From positions 21,988,975 to 22,052,974 of the forward strand of contig NC_134283.1 in NCBI RefSeq assembly GCF_949628215.1: a stretch of DNA of 64,000 nt, in the 5' to 3' direction. The translations under genes and the position numbers were made by a program. Below are positions 12,901 through 24,300 of the stretch, one piece after another. Numbering within the stretch: position 1 is the stretch's first letter; each line of letters opens with the position of its first letter. The notes beneath the pieces are model-generated. The model was given only the letters and a program-made list of their open reading frames with translations. It was not told where the DNA came from and ran no database searches. This DNA is from Phalacrocorax aristotelis. Taxonomy: Eukaryota; Chordata; Aves; Suliformes; Phalacrocoracidae.

Positions 12901-15900
12901 GGGAAACAGGCTGAAGACCAGCCTGCTTCTCCACAACATACCGCCATCTCCCTCCAGGTCAATCAGAGCAGACCAACAGGCTGAATGGGAACAGGACCGT
13001 GTAACTGACAGCACCAGCTTCTAGGGACAAGAATGAATCTTGGCTTGGTGGTATCCTGGCACAAGTTTGGTCCGATATCTCCTTGGAAGCAGTGCATCTT
13101 AGGATCAATCCGAGCTAGGTTGAAGCTGAACTTGATGTGCAGTGTGTTAGGGAAGATGAATAGTGGGAGCTGCCAGGAGTATGTCAGTGATCCGTGAATA
13201 ACAGGGGAGGAAGGGATGGGATCCTAGCCATGCTCACAGGCTGGTGTTGATGTGGAAGTTCTGGGCTACTCGCTGCTGCCAGTACCATTTTCCCCCAACC
13301 TTCCCCACCTTCATAGGTAACATGCCAACCACAGCTGAACTATCTCCTTTCTTTTTAGCCTGAATGTGAATAATATCCAGGAGACTTGCCAGAAGAATGC
13401 TGCCTCAGCCTTGGCTGTGGGACGGAGGGATCTTGTACAGGTATTACACTGAATCAGACCTCTTCTTCGGCATGTTGTGCTACCCTCAAATGGCTTCTGC
13501 TGTCACCTTGATACCCCAACAGCCACCTGTGTTCAGCACTTGTTCCAGGGAGTCTCTGGTGAACTGAAGCCTGTAGAACAGTCACAGAGGTGGTCTCTAC
13601 CTCGTTGACTCTTGGCACAGAGAGATTCCTTCTCAGGCCTGCAAGCAGATTGTGTTATGCCCTTTGCCAAACTGAGTGAAGCACATTTTTCAGGGAATTC
13701 CTGCAGGCAAAATGAGGAATGCAGCCTACTTTTAAGTTAGCAAATGGAGTAGCTATGCACACAGTTGCCTAGCTGCTTGTCAGCATTTTCATCGGTGATT
13801 TTGTCTTACTTATGCAGTCGTTCCCATTGTTTGGTATTCATCTGTGCTGGCACTGGGTGCTAACTGCAGCTAACTTCTCTCCAGCAGAGTCTGAACCCAG
13901 GGACTGAGCCCCAGAACGGGGCTAGCCACTTACCTTCAGCTAGCACAGGACAAAAATGGCTATTTCGGCCCATCCTTTTCTGTGTGATCAGTCCATCACA
14001 ACAGGCAGAACATTTGACAGGACTCAGGAGTGCCTGAAAGAGACAGGAGCAGGCTGGCACTGCCAGAGGAGCCTGTGCACCTCTCCTGAGCATTTGGCTC
14101 TTCCTAGATCTGGGCAGGGAACATGCATAGGCTTACCTGATCTAAGCAGAAGCAAACTCAAGCTGTTGTCTTACTTCTTGGTGGGTTCTGCTAGTCCAGG
14201 AGAGAGAAGGTGCTTCATCTTGCTGTCTGGCTTGCCCATGTTGGAGCAGAGCTTGGGTGGAATAACTTCAGCAAGATTTCGCTGAGATATCTGTTTCTTG
14301 CTTGTTTTTCCCTGCCCTGTGTAACTCTAGCCTGTATTGCAGCTTGCCTCGCTCCTAGCAGACGTGGAGGCTTGAGTTGCAGGTTACATGTAAGATGTGG
14401 TCTATAGCAATGTAGGAAGTGGCGTCTTTCCTATTTCCTTTCTGTGCTCTCTTGTACTCAGCCCTGTCCTTGTTTCAGTTTCTCTCCCTGTTTCTTTCTT
14501 TCTGCTTTCACAGTGAGCAGCTCTGGGACTACTGACAGGTCTGATGGACTATAGGCAGTTGTTCTTCAGTTTAACTCAAACTCAAAGCAAGTGGGACAGG
14601 GAAGACTTTTGTTTTGTGTTACTCTATATATTATTTGTGACACAGGCTGAAACTGTTCCCTTCTCCTAGGGAAAAAAAAAGCAAGCTCCATTATTACCTG
14701 TCTGCGAATGAATTTGTGCACACCTATGCCCTGGGAGTGTATCTATTTCTAATTGTAGCTTTGATGATTTTCCTTCCTGTCTGCCAGGTTTGGTCACTGG
14801 CCATGGTAGCCACTGATCTCTGTCTTGGACCAAAGTCTGACCCAGATTTGGAGATACCTTGGGCACAACATCCTTTTGGACGTCAGTTACTGGAGTCTTT
14901 GTAGGTGTCTGAATGCTGGGGAAGGGTCGGGTTGGGGAATGGTTGCTGAAGAGAGCTCTCCATAACTATGTATGCTGTGTGGCATCATTCACTTGGAATA
15001 GTGCCACAGCGTAATTTTTTTTTTCCTCTCTCAAGCCTGAGATGCATCAGGAAGGGAAGATGCAAGTGTGTTTATGACATACAGGAGGCAGCATTTGGCC
15101 TTCCGTGTAGCACCCAGGTGTCTTTGCCTAAAATTGAGCAATAGGACAGGTGCAGCTGGAGCTCTGCTTTCCAGCATGCACACAATGCCTGACTTGGAGA
15201 TTTTGGTTTTCTGCTCTTCACCTCCTAAATGAGTATGTTGGTGCAGCTGATTTGTTCACCTGCAGATTCACTGTTGCCATATAGCATTACTGGGGAATAT
15301 TCCAACTGGTCTCAAAGCCAAGTGCTTGTTGCAGCTGTCGTCCTGCCAGTGAATCTGGAGGGGTCATAATTAGTAATTGATATTATCTGTTGATATACCC
15401 TATTTGGAGGCACAGGATTTGTATGGTGTACTTTGCATACTGTTGCTTGACCTAGCTCTTTTCTGCTATGTGGCAGCAGTGGGAGGGGAGCACAGGTTGT
15501 TCTTCATCACACTCAGTCTTCAAAGCAATCCAGGAACTTCACAGCCATCCAGCAAACCTGTGGCGGGGTTTTGCCTTGAAATCTAGATGCGGGATACTTG
15601 CATGCAGAGGGTTTTGTCAAAAAGACGTTGTGGCTGGGTGTGAGTCTAATGGCTCCATCTTTACATACAGTTAAAATTGGTTCTGTGGATGTTGTTCCTG
15701 AAGCTGCACAAAGTTGTGATAATGACGCCATGAGTACTGCTGAATTCCCAGAGCTCCCATCATTCTCCCACCTGTTAGGCCATGAATGTTTTCAGGAACA
15801 CTTGGCTCCTCAAAGGTGGGACAGAAAAGGCAAGCCAGTCCTGCAGAGCACATATGCTTCCTGTGGGCAGTAATGTGACCCATATTGATTTATGCAACAA

Positions 15901-18900
15901 GCTTGAAATTAGTTGCCCTCGAGTCCTGATGCTTTTGCCACTGAACTCTACCTAGTCTGACAATGTCTGTCTTCTTCATTTCCCAGGCTGGCTCATTACT
16001 CGCAGCTCCATGATGTGCAGACCCTGGCCATGCTGTGCAGTGTGTTTGAAGCACAATCCAGGCTACAGGGGTGCCCAAACTCTTATGGCCCCTTTCCTCA
16101 GCGTGCCTCCAACCTGGCTTCCCACAGCCGATATGTATGACCACCATTTCTTTCCTGTTTGTCTTGGATATTGTTGAACATCTCTCATGTAGATGACATG
16201 ATTTCCTCTCCTTTCCCCCTCAACAGCCAAGCTTTACTTCCTCTGGCTCCTGTTCCAGCATGTCAGATCCTGGACTTGGCACTGGAGGCTGGAGCATAGG
16301 TACCGAGACCTGGGTAGTAGACAGAGGAATCTGCCTGCCTTCTGGCTTAGGGTTTAGATGGCTCCTGTGGTGAGGAAAAAAGGGAGTTAGTACTGGCTGT
16401 GATTGTACATGTGCTCTGCCAGAGCAGCTTTCCAGGGTTTGGCCAACATGATGTGAGTCCGTGGCTGGAAGTGAGCAGGGCTTGCCAGTAACCATGTCGA
16501 TGGTCTGGCAGTCCTGCCCCTTCTGATTTTGTAGCATGCTGTCCCACTCAAAGAAACTGTTACAAAGGCCCTAGACATACTGACCTAGCACCCTGGATAG
16601 CAGGTTAACCCAGGGCCAAGAGCTCCCACTGCTGCCTTTTCCAGTTGGAGACAAGTAAAGACATAGACCAGTTTGTACCGTTTTGTTTCCAGCCTGGCTA
16701 TAGCAAGCAGTTGCGGTGACTGCCTCAATGCTGCCTGGTGCCATAAGCTTTCCACAGCCCTAGTGCTTTGCGCAGTTTGAGGCTGTTATCCACGCCAACT
16801 ACTCCTGATAATTTCCTTGTCCTTCATGTGCCTGGAAAAGGCTCCCAGCATCAGCTGCTCCGTCGCCTGCCCAGGGATCAAGGTGAGGCTGGCTGGCCTG
16901 CAGTTCCCTGGGTCCTTCTTGTCCTTTTTGAAGACAGGAGTGATATTTGCTTCCTTCCAGTCCTCAGGCACCTCTCCCTGTTGCCATGATCATTCAGTGA
17001 TTATCGAGAGTGGCTTTGCAGTGTCATCAGCCAGCTAATTCCACAGGCTACAGAGGAAGAAGTAATGTTGTGCTTTCTCCTGCCACTGGAAAAACAGCAG
17101 CAGTTGGGAAGGCTGGGTTCTCGGTGGCATGAACACCCACAGGCCTGAGGACAGTTTCTGCTGAGCTGTGAAGGTGTCAAAGACAAGTCACTCTTAAGGG
17201 CTTCAGTGTCAGAGTTGAAGTTGTTGACTGATTCCTAGTGACATACATGGCTTTGGGGCAGCATCAGCCCTCTTCGCACCAAAGCTGTAGCTTTTCAGTG
17301 CAATGTCAAGGCATCTGTGACATGGGGAAGAATGAGAATGGGGGTTAACAGAGCTGATGTGCTCTTATAGTGGTTATTAGCAGTCTTCTCCCTGCCCCCA
17401 GAGCAATACCTTACATACAGAGGCCCCTTTACATAACAGCAGCCCTGGCGATCAGAGTCCTCCCTGACTAGGAAAGAGGAGCCCAGGTCTGCCAGGGATA
17501 ACATTACGAAGCAAACTCCATGGGATTGATTCCCTGGATACGTTTTGTCTAAAGTGGAAGGTAAGAGGGATTCCTCCATGTTAGATTTCTCTGCCTGACT
17601 ATCCCCGTTCCCATCCTGTCACCAGCAGCGCAGTAGGAGTACTGGCAAGTAGTGGTTGGCACGTAGTTTTCTGAGGCAGGGCAGTGTCTGTAGGAATGCA
17701 GAAAGTGATACGACCATGTCTTAGAGAGAAAACTGAGGTGTGCGAATGTGCAGTCTTCCTTGTCTCCTTCCCCACCCCAGTTTTGATGAGGCTGTGCTCA
17801 TGAGTGCTGTGCTTTCTGAGGTATGCTCACAACATTTTGATGCTTGCAGCAAACAAAGACACGGAGCAGGCCTCCACTCCCTGGTGCGAGTCTTCTCCGG
17901 ATGACTTCCGCTATGGAAACCTAATGTATCCTGATCATCGGGAGCGTGAGAAAGACCAGCATGAGAAAAACAAAAGGTAGGTTATAGCGTGCCTCGGGTA
18001 TTCAGGGATGTGTCACTCTGTGCTCAAGTCAGCTGGAACTCCACAGCCAGGTCTGTGTCGATGCTGTGAAAACTAGAAGGGAAGTAGCATGCCTGCTCCT
18101 AGACCTTTTCATTCGGGGAAGCTTCATAGTGTGGATGAACTCTGCTGGGATTGCATATGACACATCTATAAGTGGCCACGGTGGGGGTCCCAAAGGGTAG
18201 TCCATTGACTCGTCACACCCTTGAGTGTAAAACAAGCAAAGACCAGACCAGTTAGCATTCAGCAGTGTTTCAGCAACACATGGGAACTAATCTGCTGCTC
18301 TTCTAGCGATGCAAGCTGGTTGCATAGCCATCACTGGGAAGAGGATTGCAACCAGAGTCTCAGAGCATCAGTCAGGTGGATGACAATGCTGTTTGTTCCT
18401 CTAGGCTCCTGGATCCTGCCAACACTCAGCAATTTGATGACTTTAAGAAGTGCTATGGAGAAATCCTTTATCGCTGGGGCCTGCGAGAGAAGCGGGCTGA
18501 GGTTCTGAAGTTTGTCTCTTGTCCTCCTGATCCCCACAAAGGAATTGGTGAGTCCCTGCTTTGGTCTGCTCCAGCTGCCCAGGCAGAGACACAGCTCTGC
18601 CTCAGGGGCTTAGGATCACACAGTCAGCAGGTGGGATGGTGTGTCCATCAATCTGCCCAGAGGTTAGTTCTGCCAGCAAATGGTTTTAGCTTCTTTGCCA
18701 CTCTGGGTGGAGATGAGGCTTGCAGATCTTGGATCAGGGGCTTGGTAGACTGCAAGTTTCTCCAGCAAAGCTGGAAATGCACATACTGTTACGTGAGCAA
18801 TGTTCAGCTATTTATTTCTTTATTCTCTCTGAACAAGAGCCCAGATATGCACTGTCCTAATCTCTGATTCTGGGCTGAAGTCTCCTTACAATGCATCTGT

Positions 18901-19885
18901 AAAATTGATAGATCTCTAACTGTGGGTGAGCTAGCCAAGACATAGGCAAATAGAACATTTCTCCCAAAATGCTTTCAACAGTGTAGCTGCCCAGAACTCT
19001 CTTCTTCCTAGGCCTCTGGGAAAAGATGCACTTAACCTGGGAGGAGAGAGGCGGGTGAGAGATGCCAGAGAATCAATGGTTGCTTGCTTAGCTCTTGTTA
19101 CAGTCTCACCTTGTCACAAGGGCCCCCCCCCCAGGAGTATCTGGAGTGAAAATTGGTGACTTTGACCACTGCATTGCCCCTCCATGACTAATAGTCATGA
19201 CACTGACACAGCACGCATCAAGTGTGCTCTGTGCTGTCTCCATAATGAGAAACAAAGGCCATTCTCATTTGCTCTTAGTTACACTTCATAGTGATGTGAG
19301 GCAAACGAGACCAGCAGGAAGCCTTCATCTCCACGGCATGTGTCATTGTGTCCCAAGCTAGAAACCTGACACACATTCCTAACCGACAGCAGTTTAGCCA
19401 TCAGAGGAATTGGTGGGCCAGCCTGTGCCCCAGCACACTGATGCCCATGTCTTTATTCCCGTATGGAGACCAAGCTTAGAACCTCTCCAAGATACCATCA
19501 TCCCACCCTGAAGTAGATTTGAGGCAGATCTCTTGGGCATTGGGTTCAAGGAACTAATTTGTTGAAGAGAGGGGCTGTATGCAGGGCTGCTTTGTCCACA
19601 ATTCTGCCGGCACTAATTGTCTTGCTCTCCATTTCTTTCCTCTGGCCAGAGTTCGGCGTGTACTGCAGCCACTGCCGCAGCGAGGTGCGCGGCACCCAGT
19701 GTGCCATCTGCAAGGGCTTCACCTTCCAGTGCGCTATCTGTCACGTGGCAGTGCGAGGCTCCTCTAATTTCTGCCTGACCTGCGGACACGGAGGCCACAC
19801 CAGCCATATGATGGAGTGGTTTCGCACCCAGGAGGTGTGTCCCACGGGCTGTGGATGCCACTGCCTGCTTGAGAGCACGTTCTGA
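897..19885 (+). CDS. WDR59: WDR59, GATOR2 complex subunit, C-terminal 425 codons (5' part outside the window)
   Basis: WDR59 is a subunit of GATOR2, the lysosome-associated complex that relieves GATOR1 inhibition of mTORC1 when amino acids are present. Ten coding exons are seen: 897-966, 1258-1411, 11739-11872, 13359-13440, 14788-14900, 15987-16134, 16227-16299, 17850-17976, 18405-18547 and 19650-19885. The junction phases all agree, giving 425 residues plus TGA. The family is about 970 residues, so the N-terminal WD40 propeller lies left of the window. Seen directly are the linker region (YFTRPMTMHRAVSPTEPTPR, SSFYYKER), the alpha-helical middle (LNVNNIQETCQKNAASAL) and the C-terminal zinc-binding RING-like domain with repeated CxxC pairs (CSHC, CAIC, CAIC, CLTC) ending CGCHCLLESTF. 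The RING-like ends of GATOR2 subunits are known to hold the complex together. Nothing looks broken. The least conserved part is the serine/glycine-rich stretch of exons 6-8. FA2H follows on the same strand. Confidence 0.96.
1258..1411 (+). CDS. WDR59: WDR59 coding exon b
   Basis: The acceptor is TTTCTAG and the donor is AGG|GTAAGT. It encodes SLSALSAYHSGLITPMKMRT, followed by the NLRLYSGSPTRSEKEQ and SSFYYKER motifs, and ends on a whole codon. Confidence 0.95.
1412..11738 (+). other. WDR59: WDR59 10.3 kb intron
   Basis: This intron joins the SSFYYKER exon to the KSRRWKGKREG exon, which are contiguous in the protein. I see no further exon inside. It contains the 23-bp tandem array at 10286-10837, T-rich and A-rich runs near 3020 and 8580, and short chance open frames. 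I recognised no transposon in it. Confidence 0.85.
10286..10837. repeat. 23-bp minisatellite, 24 perfect copies
   Basis: The unit AGTGCTTCCCTCGGTAGAGC plus TCC is repeated head to tail 24 times with no mismatch that I can find (552 bases = 24 x 23). It starts and stops abruptly against unique sequence, lies inside the WDR59 intron, and holds one CpG and one GAGCTC palindrome per unit. Because 23 is not a multiple of 3 and the reverse complement of the unit has no stop in any phase, all three minus frames stay open across the array. The plus strand is stopped by TAG. The resulting minus-strand open frames (for example 10215-10889, 224 codons) are by-products of the repeat and not evidence of a gene. 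Perfect identity points to recent expansion or homogenisation, and copy number is probably variable. Confidence 0.97.
11739..11872 (+). CDS. WDR59: WDR59 coding exon c
   Basis: The acceptor is TTCTGCAG and the donor is AT|GTGAGT. It encodes KSRRWKGKREGTDANN, then IKAAGKVIIQDISCLLPVHK and LLGELY, ending in a split Ile codon completed by the next exon. Confidence 0.95.
12404..12490 (+). other. G/T-rich tract with G-quadruplex potential in a WDR59 intron
   Basis: This stretch of the sense strand is almost only G and T. It has several runs of three to six G (GGGAGGGGTGGG, then GGGGG, GGGGGG and GGGGG). The spacing allows an intramolecular G-quadruplex in the DNA or in the nascent WDR59 transcript. 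This rests on base composition only. Confidence 0.4.
13359..13440 (+). CDS. WDR59: WDR59 coding exon d
   Basis: The acceptor is CTTTTTAG and the donor is CAG|GTATTA. It completes the split Ile and reads LNVNNIQETCQKNAASALAV, then GRRDLVQ. It ends on a whole codon. Confidence 0.95.
14788..14900 (+). CDS. WDR59: WDR59 coding exon e
   Basis: The acceptor is CTGCCAG and the donor is TT|GTAGGT. It encodes VWSLAMVATDLCLGPKSDPD, then LEIPWAQHPFGRQLLES, and ends inside a Leu codon. Confidence 0.95.
15987..16134 (+). CDS. WDR59: WDR59 coding exon f
   Basis: The acceptor is TTCCCAG and the donor is TAT|GTATGA. It encodes LAHYSQLHDVQTLAMLCSVF, then EAQSR, and ends SHSRY. This is an alpha-solenoid segment of WDR59. 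Confidence 0.93.
16227..16299 (+). CDS. WDR59: WDR59 coding exon g
   Basis: The acceptor is TCAACAG, the donor is ATAG|GTACCG, and the exon is 73 bases long. It encodes PSFTSSGSCSSMSDPGLGTG, then GWSI. It is a serine/glycine-rich linker that lines up with the human sequence up to GGWNI. Confidence 0.88.
16795..17045 (-). mobile_element. CR1 LINE fragment (reverse transcriptase region)
   Basis: Read on the minus strand, this stretch gives MPEDWKEANITPVFKKDKKD, then PGNCRPASL. This is the N-x-RP-x-SL region of CR1-type LINE reverse transcriptase. The match continues as DNA up to about 17045. Neither the ORF2 start, the catalytic YxDD region nor the 3' end is present, so it is a short internal piece lying antisense in the WDR59 intron between exons g and h. 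CR1 is the dominant interspersed repeat of birds and is also common in turtles and crocodilians. Confidence 0.85.
17850..17976 (+). CDS. WDR59: WDR59 coding exon h
   Basis: The acceptor is GCTTGCAG and the donor is AAAAG|GTAGGT. It reads NKDTEQASTPWCESSPDDFR, then YGNLMYPDHREREKDQHEKN. The acidic/basic linker matches the human REREKDQHDKNK region. Confidence 0.9.
18405..18547 (+). CDS. WDR59: WDR59 coding exon i
   Basis: The acceptor is CCTCTAG and the donor is ATTG|GTGAGT. It encodes LLDPANTQQFDDFKKCYGEI, then LYRWGLREKRAEVLKFVSCP, and is nearly identical to mammalian WDR59. Confidence 0.96.
19650..19885 (+). CDS. WDR59: WDR59 last coding exon, zinc-binding RING-like domain
   Basis: The acceptor is CTGGCCAG and the frame runs to TGA at 19883-19885. 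It encodes EFGVYCSHCRSEVRGTQCAI, then CKGFTFQCAICHVAVRG and the CxxC/His cluster CLTCGHGGHTSHMMEWF, ending LLESTF. The cysteine pairs and HxxH fit the family's terminal zinc-binding domain. Confidence 0.97.
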
Positions 19886-21380
19886 GCAGTGATGACAGCA
19901 GGGTGCCCATGAACTGGATTTATTCTTTAATTCCCAAGACACATTGAATCAGCTTTGCTCCACAGCGTCTGGAGATGGCACAGGGGGCTGAAGCAGGATG
20001 TCCTGGCAGTGCGCTGCAGTGACGTTTACAAGTGCTTCCAGTATTCCTACACTTCCCAGGTTGCTTTCAAATGGATTTGACCAAACTCCCTGTGTCCATT
20101 GCTGGCGATGGATGCCAGACCAGAAAAATTGCTCTCTCCTGCAGAAGGTTAGTCTTCGTGGGGATGAGGAGGTGTTAAAAAGCTCCTTTGGAAAGGGCTT
20201 ACCTGGCAGAGCCAAACTTGCTCCAGCTACGTAGTTTCTTTCCAGGTGCCTCCTTACAGGGGCTCAAAGTGAGCAAAATAGTAATTTTTGCACAGTTAAG
20301 GCAGAAACAATTTGCAAACAACAGTGAGATCTAACAGCGAACTGTAAACTGCGCTTGAAGAGCAGGATAGTCTGTGGGACTGTGCTCGGAGTTACTTTTT
20401 GAAGCAACAGGAGCAGTGTCCTTATTTTGAATGGGTGTTTACATCCTTTAGATTACTCCATAAAGCAAGAGGAGGAAACTACAGTTTTCAGGATTACTTC
20501 CTGAATAGCTTCCTACTCACTGGTCAGTACCTGCAGCTGGTGTGAAAAGCCCAGCCCTGCGCCCAAGGTCACTAGCGTTAGTTGCTTTCTTCCAGCAGTT
20601 TTAGTACCATTACTCTTAAGGTGTCTCCATCTCCTGCTCTGACCAGGTGATATAATGCACTTTAACTTGCCTGTTCCTGCCTTGTCACTGACATGTCCTT
20701 GTGACTGAGAAAGGCATCTGCCTTTTGAGTTTGGGATCCATGCAGTGTTTCCATGGCTGGTGGCGTCTGGGGGTGTTTCGGAAAGCCTTTGCTTCCTTAC
20801 TGTGAAAACACAAGGAGGATGCTTGCTCCATGCAACTCCTTTTGGCTCTTTTCTCCAGGCTCTATGTGGGGAATCAGTGAATAATTTGAGATTTGCTGCC
20901 AGTGTGCTTGAGTGATGAGGCTCCTGAGCTGGGGAGGCAGCAATTTCTAGGGGAAAAGGGGTTTTGGAACGGTGGTGGGATCCATGGAGGCAAAAGGTCT
21001 GTGCCTTTTCTCCCTGTGGAGCTTCAATTGAAGAATGTACCAGATTGATCCATCTGTTTGGGGCTGTGCCTGGTGGGTGCTCCCATCCCAGGGACACAGC
21101 TGTACCACTGCCTGCATGGTTGTGTGCGCACCCTGAGCTTGTGCCTCTCTTGAGCAGGGCCTGAGCTTTGGTTTTGAGCAAATGTGTCGTCAGGGATGAG
21201 CCTGCTAGAGTTATCCCCGACCCTGTGCTGGCACTGATCTCTTCCTCCCATGCTTGCCTGCCGAGCAGGACCACAGGCTGTGCCCGCTCCCAACCTTTGT
21301 GCTAACTCAGGCTGTGGGATCCTCCTGTGGAATAAGCAGATGGTGTATCTTAAACATTAAAATTATTTTTTTAAATGCTA
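19886..21380 (+). other. WDR59: Probable WDR59 3' UTR and poly(A) region
   Basis: No further coding exon follows the WDR59 stop. The first plausible poly(A) signal is ATTAAA at 21356-21361, followed by T-rich then GT-rich sequence. A second candidate, AATAAA, is at 22354-22359. The UTR end is an inference. A 253-codon minus-strand open frame (20513-21274) lies over this stretch, but I recognise no domain in it. Confidence 0.5.
21356..21361 (+). terminator. Candidate WDR59 poly(A) signal (ATTAAA)
   Basis: ATTAAA is followed within 40 bases by a T run and then GT-rich sequence, the usual order for cleavage and polyadenylation. Confidence 0.4.
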
Positions 21381-21399
21381 TTCTGATAGAACTTGGTGT

Positions 21400-24300
21400 C
21401 ACTGTGCTAGTTCTCCCTTCGTGGGTAGCCCCCAGCTGCTCTCCCTCCCAGCACAGCAGTCAGCGTCGCACCCCACAGTACTCTCCCTGTGCCCCAAAGT
21501 GGGGGTCCTGCACTGCATACCTGTGCGCGGTGGCAGGAGGGACATGCAGTAGCTGGGGGGCTCACCAGCTGTCACTGGGTCCCCCAACCCTGGCTCTTGC
21601 AGCAGCTGCGTTCATGCAGGGATGATGTGACAGCACATGCACTGTGATACCACACCAGCCTGGCAGTTGCCTGCAGGTCATGATGCACCTCTTGTGAAAA
21701 TGAAGCCAGGCGGTGTCTGAGTTGCCGGCAAAGCAAACCCTGCGTCCTGCAGTGCGGGGAGGCCCCGGGCGGCGTCTGCGCCTCCAGCAAGCAGGCAGGT
21801 GCGCTCCGGTCCTGCCCGGCGCCGTGGCGGGTGCTGTGCTGGCCCTCGGGCAAGGGTGCTGTCAGCTGGGAGCCGTGGGGAGAGGGCTCCCACCTCCCTC
21901 CACCTTCCTACGTGACAGCCATTCAGCTTGGAAGTATTTTCATTTCCATGCTTGAGTGTGCGTGTAGGTTGGAAGGGAAAGGAGACTTGTTATTTAAAGG
22001 TGACAGACCAACAGTTTGTGGTATTTATATGTGTTATTACAGTTCATTACAGTCTATCTCCATAGTATCTGAATACCTCTGAGGTGGAGGGCGGCTGGTG
22101 CTTCAGAGGAAGGCGGAAAAGCACTTGCTGTGGCTGTTTATGCAACCCTGCACAGGTAGGTGGAATTTCTTCCCGGACGCTGCAGGCATTTGTCTCACAC
22201 CCTGCAGCATGTGTGGTGGTTGCTTTGGGAGCAGTCTTGCTCAACACAGAAGTGACTATTGCAAGGAAACAAGAGTGGCTTATTCTCAGCTACCTGGAGT
22301 CCATCGAGAAGAGAAATGCATTGCCTTTGCTGTGCTTGTCAGCGCCTGTCTGGAATAAATGATCAGAAATGGGGCATGCTGCCACACTGGTGACCCACAC
22401 CAGCCCCTTCATCTGCTCTGCCCCAAACTGCTTGTCCTCTAGTCCACCTGCTCTTTGGAATAACTTGGTAAAGTGCAAAAAGAACCCAAATCCAGCCAAA
22501 TCTTGCTCTGAATTTCAGGCTTTAGGGGAAGGAGCAGCAGCAGGTGGGGGAAAGGAAGCAGACGCCACTCAGGAAGTGGGTCTCGGCACAGCAAACCCGT
22601 ACTGGGGATGCTGCCATGGTCAAACCAGGCAAAAGGAATGGTGGGGATTAATTAACAAAGGAATAGAGAGAAAAATGAGAAATGCCATTGCATGAATACT
22701 TAGTGCACCTGCATCTGGTGCAGTTGCGGCTCTCCATCCCCAAAAGACTGCTGTAGACATGTGGGTGCAGTTTGGATTGGGGAGTAGGTCTGGAATAGAG
22801 CATCCAGCCAAAGCAGAGTGCCATAGACCATGGTTGGTCTTGCATGCTGGGGGGCAGGGGTGACCCCTTCATGGCTTCTGCTGGTGCAGGAGCTATGGGC
22901 ATTGAATTAAACTGGCTGCTTGTCCTGAGGTACGGGAGAGCTCTTTGCATGCCGCGTAGGAAGGGTGTGAAACCGCTTCCCTCGGGGCATCACCCGTGCC
23001 ATGGGTTTGCCAGGGCTCCAGGAGCAACTGAGCCCTTCCAGGGAGGGAAGCTCCATCCCAGACCACCACCAATGCTGCCACTGGCTGGAGAGCCCTGCCC
23101 GTGCATCCCCAGCTGGCAGTGCTCTTTGGAGATGCCACCGCATCTCCTGCCTGCTCCTGCACTCTTCCCTGCCCATGGCTGCTGGCTGTTGCAGAGGAGG
23201 CGGCTGAGCGCGGGGCTGCCCCTGAGTAGGTGCTTTGGCAAGACTTGCTTCAGCTGCCTGCTGAGCGCATCCCCAGGCTGTTTGTTAGCAGTGCACCTGC
23301 GCTGGCTTTCCCAAGGATGGCTGGAAGAGAAAGCTCCCATGACAGCCCATGCTGTGCCACCCAGGCCACCATCAGCTTTTTAAACCCTTCTTGTGCTCTG
23401 CAGAGCTAGCAGGGGTGTAACGAGCGTGGGGTGCCTCCCCCATCCCTGCTGAGGCTGTCTGTACGCAGAGAAGGAAGTTTGATCCACGATGATCAGAGTT
23501 TGGCAGAGAAACAAGGCCTGATGATATCAGAGGAGATGCCAAGGAAGACCTTTCCCTGCGCATGCTGCTCCTCGAAGTGCCTGTATAGGCCACCTCCTCC
23601 TCTGTGGCCACAGCCCTATTAACCCAGCATCAGCCTGTGCCAGCGCTGCAGGGCTGATCCTGCCCAAAGCCCAGCGGTGCATTCCTCCTGTCTCCCTTGT
23701 GCCGGCCCTAGCGTCTGTCCGTCTGTCTGGTGGGTAAACCAGTTCAGGAACTGATGAGCCAAAATCATGTGGCTGCTCTTGTTTTGGCCAGGCTGATCAT
23801 CAGCTGGCTCCACTCCCCGATGCTGCTTGCCAGGGGGATGGGGACAGTGGTGGGGACAGGTGGCCATCAGCAAGGCCCTCTGCAGCTGATTTGGTGCTGT
23901 TATGGTGGTGTCTGCTGTACAGCTTGGTCCCAGCACCATCCCTCTCCCACCACCCCCAGTGCTCGATGCATCCCTGCTCCTGGGGTGACACAGTCCCCCT
24001 GACCCCTCATCTCCATCCCCGCTGCAGAGCTGGGGATCGGCTCATCCGCTCTGGGGACACCCGTGTCCTTCGCCTGGGGGACAGAGCACCCACCACGGAG
24101 GCCAGGAGCTGTCAGCACCCTGTTACGAGGGCAGGTGGGGTGTCAGCTCGCAACAGACTTGTAAATGTCCCCAAGCCCTGCTGCAGCAGAGCCAGGGGCA
24201 GCAAAACCTGTGTGCTCAGGTGAGGACGGTAGCAGAGACCCACCTGTGGAGCCAGCAGCTTTGCACCCTGTGCGATGCTGGGGAACCCTGGGCTGGCAAA

